From JBKHBQ01 sp046542305 (GTDB taxonomy: Bacteria > Bacteroidota > Bacteroidia > Bacteroidales > 4484-276), in NCBI GenBank assembly GCA_046542305.1, contig JBKHBQ010000076.1:1-15213 (forward strand): a DNA stretch of 15,213 nt, given 5' to 3'. A program made the translations under genes and the position numbers. The notes beneath the pieces were generated by a model. It worked only from the letters and a program-made list of their open reading frames with translations, was not told the DNA's origin and did not search any database. Below, piece by piece: positions 6,925-13,959 of this stretch. The number at the start of each line of letters is the position of its first letter. The first letter of the stretch is position 1.

Positions 6925-7683
6925 ATGATGGATTATCAGGCATTTTTCAAGCTTACCTATGGTTTGTATATTTTAACCTCGAAACACGGCAGCCGCCTGA
7001 ACGGGCACATTTCGAACACCGTGTTCCAGATTACCGCCGATCCGCCCCGTATGGCCGTTGCTTCGCACGTGGATAACCTTACCACTGATTATATTCGCGA
7101 AAGCGGCGTATTTGCCGTGTCAGTACTTCAGCAGGATGTCGATCTTGAGTTTATGGGCCCCTGGGGGTTTAAAAGCGGTAAGGAGGTCGACAAATTTATA
7201 ACAATAAAATACCGCATCGGAAAAACCGGCGCTCCCATCATACTCGATGAAACCATCGCCTATTTCGAATGTAAAGTGGAAAACGAGATCAGGATCGGAA
7301 CCCATGTCATATTTACCGGATTGGTCGTAGATATCGGTATTTTGAATGATGAAGCCGAGCCCCTTACCTACGCTTACTATCGTAAGGTGATTAAGGGAGT
7401 TTCGCCTGAAAAATCGCCCACCTATATCGACCCCGATAAACTCGAACATTTTAGTGAGGATGAGGACGAACCTGAACATTCCAAAAAACTGGAACAGATT
7501 ACCGACAAAAAAGACAAGGACTGGCGGAAATACCGCTGTACTGTTTGCGGCTACATCTATGACCCCGAGGATGGAGATCCCCACACCGGAATTTCACCGG
7601 GAACAGCCTTCGAAGATATCCCCGACGACTGGACCTGCCCGATATGCGGGGTGGCTAAAGCCGATTTTATCCCTATGGATTAA
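6925..7683 (+). CDS. High-molecular-weight rubredoxin: flavin reductase-like domain fused to rubredoxin
   Basis: A 252-residue fusion. Residues about 1-165 form a flavin reductase-like FMN-binding domain (LTYGLYILTSKHGSRLNGHI at the start, FAVSVLQQD and GPWGFKSGKEVDKF later). A charged linker (about 165-200, rich in D, E and K) leads to a complete rubredoxin domain with iron ligands C205, C208 (CTVCGYIYDPEDGDP) and C238, C241 (WTCPICGVAK). The same layout is known from the Moorella thermoacetica protein Hrb, which passes electrons from NADH to a flavodiiron protein that reduces nitric oxide or oxygen. I infer a similar cytoplasmic stress-defence electron carrier here. No flavodiiron protein gene lies in the window. 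The start may be either of two adjacent ATGs (6925 or 6928). A near-match -10 box, TACTTTTA, lies at 6888-6895. Confidence 0.93.
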   Translation: MMDYQAFFKLTYGLYILTSKHGSRLNGHISNTVFQITADPPRMAVASHVDNLTTDYIRESGVFAVSVLQQDVDLEFMGPWGFKSGKEVDKFITIKYRIGKTGAPIILDETIAYFECKVENEIRIGTHVIFTGLVVDIGILNDEAEPLTYAYYRKVIKGVSPEKSPTYIDPDKLEHFSEDEDEPEHSKKLEQITDKKDKDWRKYRCTVCGYIYDPEDGDPHTGISPGTAFEDIPDDWTCPICGVAKADFIPMD

Positions 7684-7735
7684 AAAAAAAATCCCCGGCA
7701 ATACGTTCCGCGGACTCCACTATTCGAAAATTGTT

Positions 7736-8446
7736 TTAGCTGCCCGCCGTTGGATTTGAACCGGGTTCGGCAACCAAATAAATTTTAATTCCGATCTCAT
7801 CATTCACAAAATTATCTCTCAGATCATCGAAAATGCGTTTGGAGCCATATTGAACATTCCAGTCAACCCTGTCGATAAAAAACTGGTTGGTTTCGGCTTT
7901 AATCATTCCGTCGTTCATGTCCACCTTTGCATTGAATGAAATATTCTTACTGATATTTTTCATGATGAGGTTGCCGGAAATGACGTGGGTGGGCACCACA
8001 TCCCCTTTTTCTTTTTCCGTATTCAGATCGTTTTCCTGCACAGGCCTTATGCCCGTGATTTTGAAGCTGGCGGTAGGATACGTTTCCACTTCAAAAAAGT
8101 CCGCTGATTTCAGATGGCCGGTAAGGCGTGCATTTTTATCGGGATCTTGCAGGTCTTCGACCGTTATGGTATTCATATCCAGGGTAAATTTGCCTCCGGT
8201 TAAACCGTCACCTTTCAGGTTAAGATTTCCGTTTGAAAGTAAAACAATACCATCATGCGTACCTGTGGGTTTATAACCTTCCCAAGCAACGTGGCTGTCG
8301 TCGGTATTTACCACATAGATTTGATCATATTCTGATGCTTTAACATCCTGTGCATCACTCGTTGAGGTTTTTTCGCCTCCGGAGGAACAGGAGGCTGTGA
8401 TCAGTATTACAATAGATGCGGCTAATAATTGAAATTTCTTGTTCAT
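7736..8446 (-). CDS. YceI-family lipoprotein
   Basis: A 236-residue protein with a lipoprotein signal (MNKKFQLLAASIVILITASC, lipid cysteine C20) followed by a Ser/Gly-rich linker and a YceI-like lipocalin-type barrel. Family marks are DSHVAWEGYK near residue 50, TGHLKSADFFEVETYPTASF near 108-127, and SGNLIMKNISKNISF. YceI proteins bind long isoprenoid or lipid molecules and are often linked to envelope or redox stress; the ligand here is unknown. The gene converges on the rubredoxin gene (52-base gap) and diverges from a MarR regulator, the usual arrangement for a regulator and its target. Family assignment is firm, function open. Confidence 0.92.
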   Translation of the reverse strand: MNKKFQLLAASIVILITASCSSGGEKTSTSDAQDVKASEYDQIYVVNTDDSHVAWEGYKPTGTHDGIVLLSNGNLNLKGDGLTGGKFTLDMNTITVEDLQDPDKNARLTGHLKSADFFEVETYPTASFKITGIRPVQENDLNTEKEKGDVVPTHVISGNLIMKNISKNISFNAKVDMNDGMIKAETNQFFIDRVDWNVQYGSKRIFDDLRDNFVNDEIGIKIYLVAEPGSNPTAGS

Positions 8447-8480
8447 CGCTATTTCTGTTTAAATTTTCACCTTAAAACGT

Positions 8481-8500
8481 TGAACATGATTTTTTGTTCA
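8481..8500. repeat. Perfect inverted repeat, possible MarR operator
   Basis: TGAACA (8481-8486) and TGTTCA (8495-8500) form a perfect inverted repeat with an 8-base spacer. It lies in the 162-base gap between the divergent YceI and MarR genes, 34 bases upstream of the YceI ATG. The half-site spacing of about 14 bases centre to centre is a little over one helical turn, plausible for a winged-helix dimer. A second, weaker dyad (CTTCT 8502-8506 / AGAAG 8518-8522) follows at once. Binding is inferred from position only. Confidence 0.4.
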
Positions 8501-8578
8501 TCTTCTAAAATTTTTTAAGAAGAAAATGCCGGTGGATAAAAAAATAGTTTGTGTTGAAACAATAATTTCAGGAAATAT

Positions 8579-8586
8579 TACTTTTA
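8579..8586 (+). promoter_or_regulatory. Possible -10 box of the MarR gene
   Basis: TACTTTTA differs from TAnnTTTG only at the last base and lies 22 bases before the ATG at 8609. A TTG at 8554-8556 is 22 bases upstream. The same octamer stands in front of the rubredoxin gene at 6888-6895. Weak evidence. Confidence 0.3.
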
Positions 8587-8608
8587 CCTGTTGTATTAAC
8601 TGATCACG

Positions 8609-9112
8609 ATGAATTACACTGAAATACTGATTCACATCAGAAAAATCGTAAGGGCGCTAAACCTTGAGTCCAAGCGGATACAAAAGGAGTTTGGCGTTAG
8701 CATACCCCAGTTGTTATGTCTGGGTTTCCTTTCTGAAAGCAAGGATTACAAGGCCACCCACAAGCAGGTAGCTGAATTTCTTACTCTGAACCGGAGTACC
8801 GTCACAGGAATCATCAGCCGGTTGGAGCGTAAAGGACTGGTGGCGCGTCTGCCAAAAATGGGTGATCGGCGGGTAACCTACATTACCCTTACCTCGGCGG
8901 GATTTAAAATGCTGGAAAATTCGCCCAGGCTGATGCATGAGAGGCTGGCATCCACCCTGCCCAAACTTCCTGAAAAGGACCTGAAAAATATCGATCATTC
9001 GCTCAAAACGCTCATCGGGTGTATCGGTATCGATCAAACCGATGCTTCGCCGATATTTACCATTGATGATCCGCTGCACGTGTACGAAGAAAACACCGAG
9101 CATAAAAAATAG
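8609..9112 (+). CDS. MarR-family winged helix-turn-helix regulator
   Basis: A 167-residue MarR protein, within the usual 140-170 range. Helices at both ends should form the dimer interface. The DNA-binding core holds ATHKQVAEFLTLNRSTVTGI (about 49-68, with NRSTVTGIISRLERKGLV as recognition helix) and the wing with the diagnostic DRRVTYITLT (about 86-95). Proteins of this family are dimeric repressors or activators released by small phenolic compounds, lipids or oxidants. It is divergent from the YceI lipoprotein, with an inverted repeat between them, so autoregulation and control of YceI are likely. The tail beyond about residue 145 (ending in a charged ENTEHKK) is not conserved in the family as I know it. 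Confidence 0.93.
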   Translation: MNYTEILIHIRKIVRALNLESKRIQKEFGVSIPQLLCLGFLSESKDYKATHKQVAEFLTLNRSTVTGIISRLERKGLVARLPKMGDRRVTYITLTSAGFKMLENSPRLMHERLASTLPKLPEKDLKNIDHSLKTLIGCIGIDQTDASPIFTIDDPLHVYEENTEHKK

Positions 9113-9640
9113 CTTTATCGCGATGCGGCTGCTATGGATTAAAAATAACGGAATTCCTGTAGAGTCAAAGAGTTTGTTTAATTTTATTGCTGCAGAAACA
9201 ATTAATAAATATGTGTTGATAAAGCATTGCAGACTTCCGATCTCATGCTGCGACCGATCTTTCGCTGCCATGCCAGATTTGTAAAAAACGTAGGATTTTA
9301 ACTTTCCGCGGCTGTGTCAATGTTGATCAGTAAACAGAATAAGATAAAACTTTAAATAGAACCAAAATCGGTTTTAACTGTTAAAAAGATAATTTCAGCA
9401 CAAACTATATGAAATCTTGTAGGAACCAATAAACACAACAACTGCTGTCGAAGCAAACTGGAAAAATGGAGAACTTTCTCAAAATATGCACGTACGCACA
9501 ACGGACAGTCTTATTCTGATTATGCCTGAAAAACTTGCCGGGAAAACCGGAAAAATTTTGGATGAAAACAAAACAGATGCTCAGATTATCGAGATCACAA
9601 AATAATAAGCTACAATTACTAATTGAAAAATTGATTAAAA
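9113..9640. other. AT-rich gap of about 530 bases without a clear gene
   Basis: Between the MarR and GNAT genes I see no established gene. A 53-codon frame (9123-9284) has no recognisable features and is probably chance. A run of A/T-rich DNA holds a small hairpin-like repeat, TTTTAA-CTG-TTAAAA, at 9372-9386. From 9409 there is a possible broken small coding sequence, listed separately. No promoter box for the downstream GNAT gene is convincing. Confidence 0.5.
9409..9605 (+). pseudogene. Possible frameshifted or decayed small coding sequence
   Basis: From a TAG at 9420-9422 a frame stays open for 60 codons to TAA at 9603-9605. Its composition looks coding: it contains ANWKNGELSQNMHVRTTD and then SLILIMPEKLAGKTGKILDE, a soluble-protein pattern. 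The only in-frame ATG is at 9486 (39 residues). An ATG in a different frame at 9409 opens MKSCRNQ and stops at 9430-9432; a single-base shift there would join the two into one protein of about 65 residues. I do not recognise the product. It could be a small live gene, a remnant of a larger one, or chance. Confidence 0.25.
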
Positions 9641-10129
9641 ATGGAAACAAAGGTTTATAACCCGGTTGATACCATTACAACCAGGGAGAAAAAAGAACTT
9701 GTAGATTTTTTGCATACCCACCTCGAAGAATACAATGATTCGAAGGAAAACATCGGCAAAGCCATCGACTATGCCATGAATCCTTATCCGCTTGCCGGTG
9801 GATTTATTCTCGAAACGCGCGATAATGACGAAATTGTCGGGGCAGTGGTGATGAACAAAACCGGCATGGAGGGATATATTCCCGAAAACATTCTGGTTTA
9901 CATTGCAGTTCACGGAGGCTATCGTGGTAAAGGAGTGGGCAAAATGCTGATGGAAAAAGCCATCGGTATGGCCAAGGGTGATGTGGCCCTTCATGTGGAA
10001 CACGAGAATCCGGCTAATTTTCTGTACAAAAAAATGGGCTTTGTGAATCCGTACCTCGAAATGCGCCTTTACAAAAACGGAGCCCCCAAAAAGTATATGA
10101 TGAACCCGGAGGAGAAACAGGAGAAATAA
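9641..10129 (+). CDS. GNAT-family N-acetyltransferase
   Basis: A 162-residue protein with the GNAT fold: the strand ahead of the cofactor site (ENILVYIAVHG), the acetyl-CoA pyrophosphate-binding motif A with Q/RxxGxG/A as YRGKGVGKMLM (about 94-104), and the C-terminal ENPANFLYKKMGFV (about 122-135) typical of motif B. The acceptor is not predictable from sequence; amino acids, polyamines and peptides are all possible. It is first in a tight plus-strand unit, 3 bases before the alanine racemase-fold gene, so the acceptor may be an amino acid handled by the two racemases. That link is inference. The C-terminal tail is charged and Lys-rich. Confidence 0.92.
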   Translation: METKVYNPVDTITTREKKELVDFLHTHLEEYNDSKENIGKAIDYAMNPYPLAGGFILETRDNDEIVGAVVMNKTGMEGYIPENILVYIAVHGGYRGKGVGKMLMEKAIGMAKGDVALHVEHENPANFLYKKMGFVNPYLEMRLYKNGAPKKYMMNPEEKQEK

Positions 10130-10132
10130 GCG

Positions 10133-11284
10133 ATGCAGTATCCGTCTGTGATCGAGATAAGCCGTTCGGCATTAAAGAATAATATCGGGTTTCTTCGTGA
10201 TATCCATGACGAAAGCGTGCGAATATCATCGGTTGTAAAAGCCAATGCCTATGGTCACGGGATCGATCAGTTTGTGCCGATTGCAGAGGAATGTGGTATT
10301 GACCATTTCTCTGTTTTCAGCATGGATGAAGCATTGAAAGTGAAAAAGGCCCTCACGAATCACGCCGATATCATGGTGATGGGTTGGGTACATCCCGCTG
10401 ATTTGGATTGGGCCGTGGAAAACGGCATCGAATTTTATGCCTTCGAACTCAAAACCCTGGAGGCAGCTATCGCCGCTTCGAAAAAATCCGGAAGGAAAGC
10501 AATTGTTCATCTGGAAATCGAAACAGGCATGAACCGCACAGGGCTCACCAACTATGAACAAAAACAGGCAGTGAGGATCATAAAAAAGAATCCCGGGCAT
10601 TTTCATGTTCGCGGCCTGTGCACCCACTATGCCGGTGCTGAAAGCGTATCCAATTATGTGAGGATACAAAACCAGTACAAAAATTTTAACCGTACATATA
10701 AATGGCTCGCCAGGCGGGGTATTTTCCCCGATGTTCTGCATACTGCCTGTTCGGCAGCTTCCATTGTGTATCCGAAGACGCATATGGACATGGTGCGCAT
10801 CGGAATTCTGCAATACGGTTTCTGGCCCGGACCCGAATCGTTCATTTATTACACCCACGGTAAGCGGGAAAAGGAAGACCCGCTGAAGCGCGTTATTTCT
10901 TGGAAAAGCAGGATTATGAGTACCAAGGATGTGAAGGAAGGCGAATTTATCAGCTATGGAATAACGTATCTGGCCCGGGCGGATATGCGCATTGCCATAA
11001 TCCCTACCGGCTATTCGCATGGCTACAGCCGTTCGCTCAGCAATCAGGGCCGCGTACTGATAAGTGGCCAGCAATCTGAAGTGGTGGGAATGGTAAATAT
11101 GAACATGCTGATTGCCGACATTACAGGAATTGAAGGAGTAGAAATCGGCGATGAAGTGGTTTTTATAGGAAATCAGGGAGGTAACGAAATATCGGTTGCC
11201 TCATTCGTTGAATTCAGCAATCAGCTAAATTACGAAATGCTGGCTCGGCTGCCGCATAACATTCCGCGCAAGATTGTGGATTAA
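10133..11284 (+). CDS. Alanine racemase-fold PLP enzyme
   Basis: A 383-residue fold-type III PLP enzyme, near the family length. Visible active-site elements: the PLP lysine K36 in SVVKANAYGHG; R222 in MVRIGILQYG, which contacts the PLP pyridine nitrogen; and Tyr275 in ISYGITY, the second catalytic base. Family members interconvert L- and D-amino acids, most often alanine for peptidoglycan. Two differences from textbook Alr stand out. In VHLEIETGMNRTG the usually N-carboxylated lysine of the KVDTGMGRLG motif is Glu128. In VGMVNMNML the usual CMDQ/SMDM aspartate is Asn324. So this may be a divergent or broader-specificity racemase. It lies 3 bases after the GNAT gene and 13 before the second racemase-like gene. 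Confidence 0.9.
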   Translation: MQYPSVIEISRSALKNNIGFLRDIHDESVRISSVVKANAYGHGIDQFVPIAEECGIDHFSVFSMDEALKVKKALTNHADIMVMGWVHPADLDWAVENGIEFYAFELKTLEAAIAASKKSGRKAIVHLEIETGMNRTGLTNYEQKQAVRIIKKNPGHFHVRGLCTHYAGAESVSNYVRIQNQYKNFNRTYKWLARRGIFPDVLHTACSAASIVYPKTHMDMVRIGILQYGFWPGPESFIYYTHGKREKEDPLKRVISWKSRIMSTKDVKEGEFISYGITYLARADMRIAIIPTGYSHGYSRSLSNQGRVLISGQQSEVVGMVNMNMLIADITGIEGVEIGDEVVFIGNQGGNEISVASFVEFSNQLNYEMLARLPHNIPRKIVD

Positions 11285-11297
11285 TATATAAGATGAA

Positions 11298-12371
11298 ATG
11301 GCATACATTGAACTAAACAAAAAAAAGCTCCAGCACAATTACCGGTTTCTTGAAAATCTTTTCAAAAAACATCATATGGACTGGGGTGTAGTGACCAAGA
11401 TGCTGTGTGGTAACAAGCCATTCCTCAAGGAGGTTTTGGCGCTGGGCACAAAAGAAGTGCACGATTCGCGGGTGAGTAATCTGAGAACGCTGAAAAGACT
11501 CGATCCTGAAGTGCAGACGGTTTACATAAAGCCTCCGCCTAAGAAGTCGATTCCTTCTATCGTGAAATATGCTGATGTGAGTTTCAATACCAGTTTTACC
11601 ACCATAAAGCTTATTTCTGAGGAAGCCGTAAAGCAAAAGAAAAAACATAAGATCATCATTATGATTGAGATGGGCGATTTGCGCGAAGGTGTGATGGGTG
11701 ACAACCTGGTAAACTTTTATTCCAGGGTGTTCGAACTGCCCAACATCGAGGTGATAGGGCTTGGCTCCAATCTCAACTGCTTAAATGGTGTGATGCCTAC
11801 GCATGATAAGCTAATCCAGCTTAGCTTATACAAGCAGCTTATCGAAGCAAAATTCGGGATAAAAATTCAGTGGGTGACCGGGGGCTCATCCGTTACCATC
11901 CCGCTGATCTTTAAACGACTTATCCCCAAAGGTGTAAATCATTTCCGGGTGGGCGAAACCCTGTACCGGGGCGTAGACCTTTTCGAGGGAAAAATGATCC
12001 CGGGCATGAAAGCAGATGTTTTCAGGCTGCATACCGAAATTATCGAACTTTACAATAAACCCAAGGTGCCTACCGGAGAATTCGGGCCCAATGTGGCGGG
12101 AGAAACCCCGGAGTTCGATGAAGATGATTATGGAAAAACCTCTTTCCGCGCAATCCTGGATCTGGGCCTGCTCGACATCGACCTGCGACACCTTGAAGCC
12201 GAGGATAAGGACATCGAATTTTCCGGGGCCAGCTCCGATATGATCGTCATGGATCTGGGTAAGAACGAGAAAGGATACAAGATCGGGGATATCATTTCGT
12301 TCAGGCTCTCCTACATGGGTATTCTGGCGATTATGAACTCCAACTACATCAACAAAGTGGTGGTGCAATAG
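11298..12371 (+). CDS. Ornithine racemase-like PLP enzyme (alanine racemase N-terminal domain family)
   Basis: A 357-residue PLP enzyme of the family that includes clostridial ornithine racemase (Orr) and YhfX-like proteins. The PLP lysine is K34 in WGVVTKMLCGN, and the following EVHDSRVSNLRTLKRL matches the 'ADSR-x-NL-x-K' pattern I recall for Orr. A barrel with conserved GLGSNLNCLNG and TGGSSVTIPL follows, with VNHFRVGETLYRGVD near the cofactor phosphate end. The C-terminal beta domain is present. Likely activity is racemisation of a basic amino acid such as ornithine or lysine, but this rests on family resemblance. Third gene of the GNAT/racemase/racemase unit. No ornithine aminomutase or D-amino acid utilisation genes are visible nearby. 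Confidence 0.82.
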   Translation: MAYIELNKKKLQHNYRFLENLFKKHHMDWGVVTKMLCGNKPFLKEVLALGTKEVHDSRVSNLRTLKRLDPEVQTVYIKPPPKKSIPSIVKYADVSFNTSFTTIKLISEEAVKQKKKHKIIIMIEMGDLREGVMGDNLVNFYSRVFELPNIEVIGLGSNLNCLNGVMPTHDKLIQLSLYKQLIEAKFGIKIQWVTGGSSVTIPLIFKRLIPKGVNHFRVGETLYRGVDLFEGKMIPGMKADVFRLHTEIIELYNKPKVPTGEFGPNVAGETPEFDEDDYGKTSFRAILDLGLLDIDLRHLEAEDKDIEFSGASSDMIVMDLGKNEKGYKIGDIISFRLSYMGILAIMNSNYINKVVVQ

Positions 12372-12433
12372 TTTTTAGCATGTACGGGCGAATGGTCTGC
12401 ATTGGCCTATACTCCGGTGAAAACCAAATATGT

Positions 12434-12441
12434 TATCTTTG
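12434..12441 (+). promoter_or_regulatory. Predicted -10 box of the lipid kinase gene
   Basis: TATCTTTG is an exact match to TAnnTTTG, 42 bases before the ATG at 12484, inside the 112-base gap that separates this gene from the racemase unit. No good -33 TTG stands at the right distance. It suggests the kinase has its own promoter. Confidence 0.5.
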
Positions 12442-12483
12442 CCTTTCGTCCGGCGAAGGTGCCGGGTGATTATAATCCCATAA

Positions 12484-13389
12484 ATGCAATCGCAAAATCA
12501 CATACAAGATACGGCAGCAAAAATAAAAATCCTGTTTATCGTCAATCCGTTTTCGGGTGTAGGCCGGAAAAAAGCCATCGAGGTACATCTCAAATCTACC
12601 CTCGACACGAGCCGGTTCGACTATCAGCTTAAATACACTGCCGGGCCCCAACACGCCACCGAATTAAGCAGACAAGCTCTGGATGCCGGTTTCAAGGTCA
12701 TTGTTGCCGTTGGCGGTGATGGCACCGTGAATGAGGCGGGAAGGCCCCTGGTTGGAACCGATGCCGTTTTGGGCATTGTTCCGTCAGGTTCCGGAAACGG
12801 ACTGGCCCGCCATCTGCATATCCCGATGATTGCAGATCAGGCCATCGCACTGATCAATAACATGAAGATACGCAAGATCGATACCGTGGTGGTGAACGAT
12901 CAGTTTTTCCTGAGCATTGCCGGGGTAGGTTTCGATGCTTTTGTAGCAAAGAAATTCGCCGGTCAGCGGCGGCGTGGTTTTTTAAAGTATGCACAAATTG
13001 CTGTTTGGGAATATTTCGGCTACCGCCCCCAAAAATTCACGATGGTAGTGGATGGAAAAAAGATCAAACGGAAAGCGTTGTTTATCAGCCTGGCAAATTC
13101 CGACCAATTTGGCTACAACACGAGTATCGCCCCCCAGGCCCGGATCGACGACGGCATGATTGATATTTGCATTATGAAAAAAATCCCCTGGTGGAAAACT
13201 GTATTTATGGCCCCATTGCTTTTTACCCGGAAAATCGACCGCAGCCCTTATGTGGAAATTATTCGTGCGCGCGAGGTGGACCTGAAGCAAAAGAAAAAAT
13301 ACATCAACCTCGATGGCGAATCGGTGAAGCTCAATAAGCAATTGCACATCAAGGTTGTTCCACGTTCACTCAACGTACTGGTACCCTGA
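12484..13389 (+). CDS. Diacylglycerol/lipid kinase family protein (DagK/YegS-like)
   Basis: A 301-residue lipid kinase of the DAGKc family. The N-terminal catalytic domain has INPFSG-type nucleotide contact VNPFSGVGRKKA (about 20-31), the ATP-binding VAVGGDGTVNEAGRPL (about 74-89) and GIVPSGSGNGLARHL (about 97-111). The C-terminal beta-rich domain holds GVGFDAFVAKKF, the metal-binding IDDGMIDICIM, and the INLDGE motif with the general-base region. The family phosphorylates diacylglycerol, sphingoid bases or similar lipids at the inner face of the membrane. In Bacteroidota, which often make sphingolipids, a long-chain base is a possible substrate, but this is speculation. Its stop codon directly abuts that of the convergent HATPase gene, so transcription must end inside the opposing gene. 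Confidence 0.93.
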   Translation: MQSQNHIQDTAAKIKILFIVNPFSGVGRKKAIEVHLKSTLDTSRFDYQLKYTAGPQHATELSRQALDAGFKVIVAVGGDGTVNEAGRPLVGTDAVLGIVPSGSGNGLARHLHIPMIADQAIALINNMKIRKIDTVVVNDQFFLSIAGVGFDAFVAKKFAGQRRRGFLKYAQIAVWEYFGYRPQKFTMVVDGKKIKRKALFISLANSDQFGYNTSIAPQARIDDGMIDICIMKKIPWWKTVFMAPLLFTRKIDRSPYVEIIRAREVDLKQKKKYINLDGESVKLNKQLHIKVVPRSLNVLVP

Positions 13390-13938
13390 TTATCCGCTAA
13401 TTACGATCTCTGTCAGGTTTTCGTTGATCATCTCGCGCAGGTATTTCCGCAATTCTGTGCCTGCTTGCGAAAGATCGCCGATCATTTCCTTCACTTCACG
13501 CGAATCCAGTTCAAAACTGCCCGCATCGGTGTTGTGTTCGTAAATAAATACATGATCGGGAAATGACGTCATGAGCTGTGTGATTACCCCTGCGATGTCG
13601 CCGAGCGGCGGCCTGTCTATGTGGTCAAGCACAAAATTGCATTGTACGGTGGTGCCTTTTCCCCTTTCCGACCGAATACTCAATATTCCGCCTGCCTGTT
13701 CGGCGCTGTGCTTAAGCAGCGGCAGGCCCATTCCCACTTTCCTGGTTTTGCGGCTGGTATGGTACGGATCGGTAACCTGCGGCAGGATATCTTCGGCAAT
13801 GCCGCGTCCGTTATCATGAATTTCGATTTCCATCTGATTGGTTTCGGAGTTTTCCCTGATGCTGATGCGGATATGGCTGGCGTCGGCGCGGATGGAATTC
13901 TGCGCGATGTCGAGGATATGCAGCGAAAGTTCTTTCAT
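13390..13938 (-). CDS. Stand-alone HATPase (histidine kinase/anti-sigma-like ATP-binding) protein
   Basis: A 182-residue protein made of a GHKL ATPase domain with no dimerisation/phosphoacceptor histidine domain. The Bergerat-fold boxes are complete: N box LDIAQNSIRADAS (N14), G1 DNGRGI (42-47), G2 GMGLPLLK (69-76) and GKGTT (93-97). A C-terminal region of about 75 residues (PPLGDIAGVITQLMTSFPDH onward) is typical of the small ATPases encoded near [FeFe]-hydrogenase/NuoE-type clusters in Clostridia, Thermotogae and Bacteroidota. Such proteins are thought to regulate or assemble these complexes; the role is unproven. It follows the PHP gene by 21 bases and ends the minus-strand unit, abutting the convergent lipid kinase gene. 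Confidence 0.88.
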   Translation of the reverse strand: MKELSLHILDIAQNSIRADASHIRISIRENSETNQMEIEIHDNGRGIAEDILPQVTDPYHTSRKTRKVGMGLPLLKHSAEQAGGILSIRSERGKGTTVQCNFVLDHIDRPPLGDIAGVITQLMTSFPDHVFIYEHNTDAGSFELDSREVKEMIGDLSQAGTELRKYLREMINENLTEIVISG

Positions 13939-13959
13939 GGGGCAAAGATGTAAAAAAAA

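Noticed and set aside
7684..7735. Terminator between the convergent rubredoxin and YceI genes
   Set aside because: An A-run follows the rubredoxin stop but I could not build a convincing GC-rich stem with a T-tail on either strand.
9123..9284. 53-codon plus-strand frame after the MarR gene
   Set aside because: Same frame as a longer chance extension through the end of marR, no recognisable features, unusual Cys content, no initiation signal.
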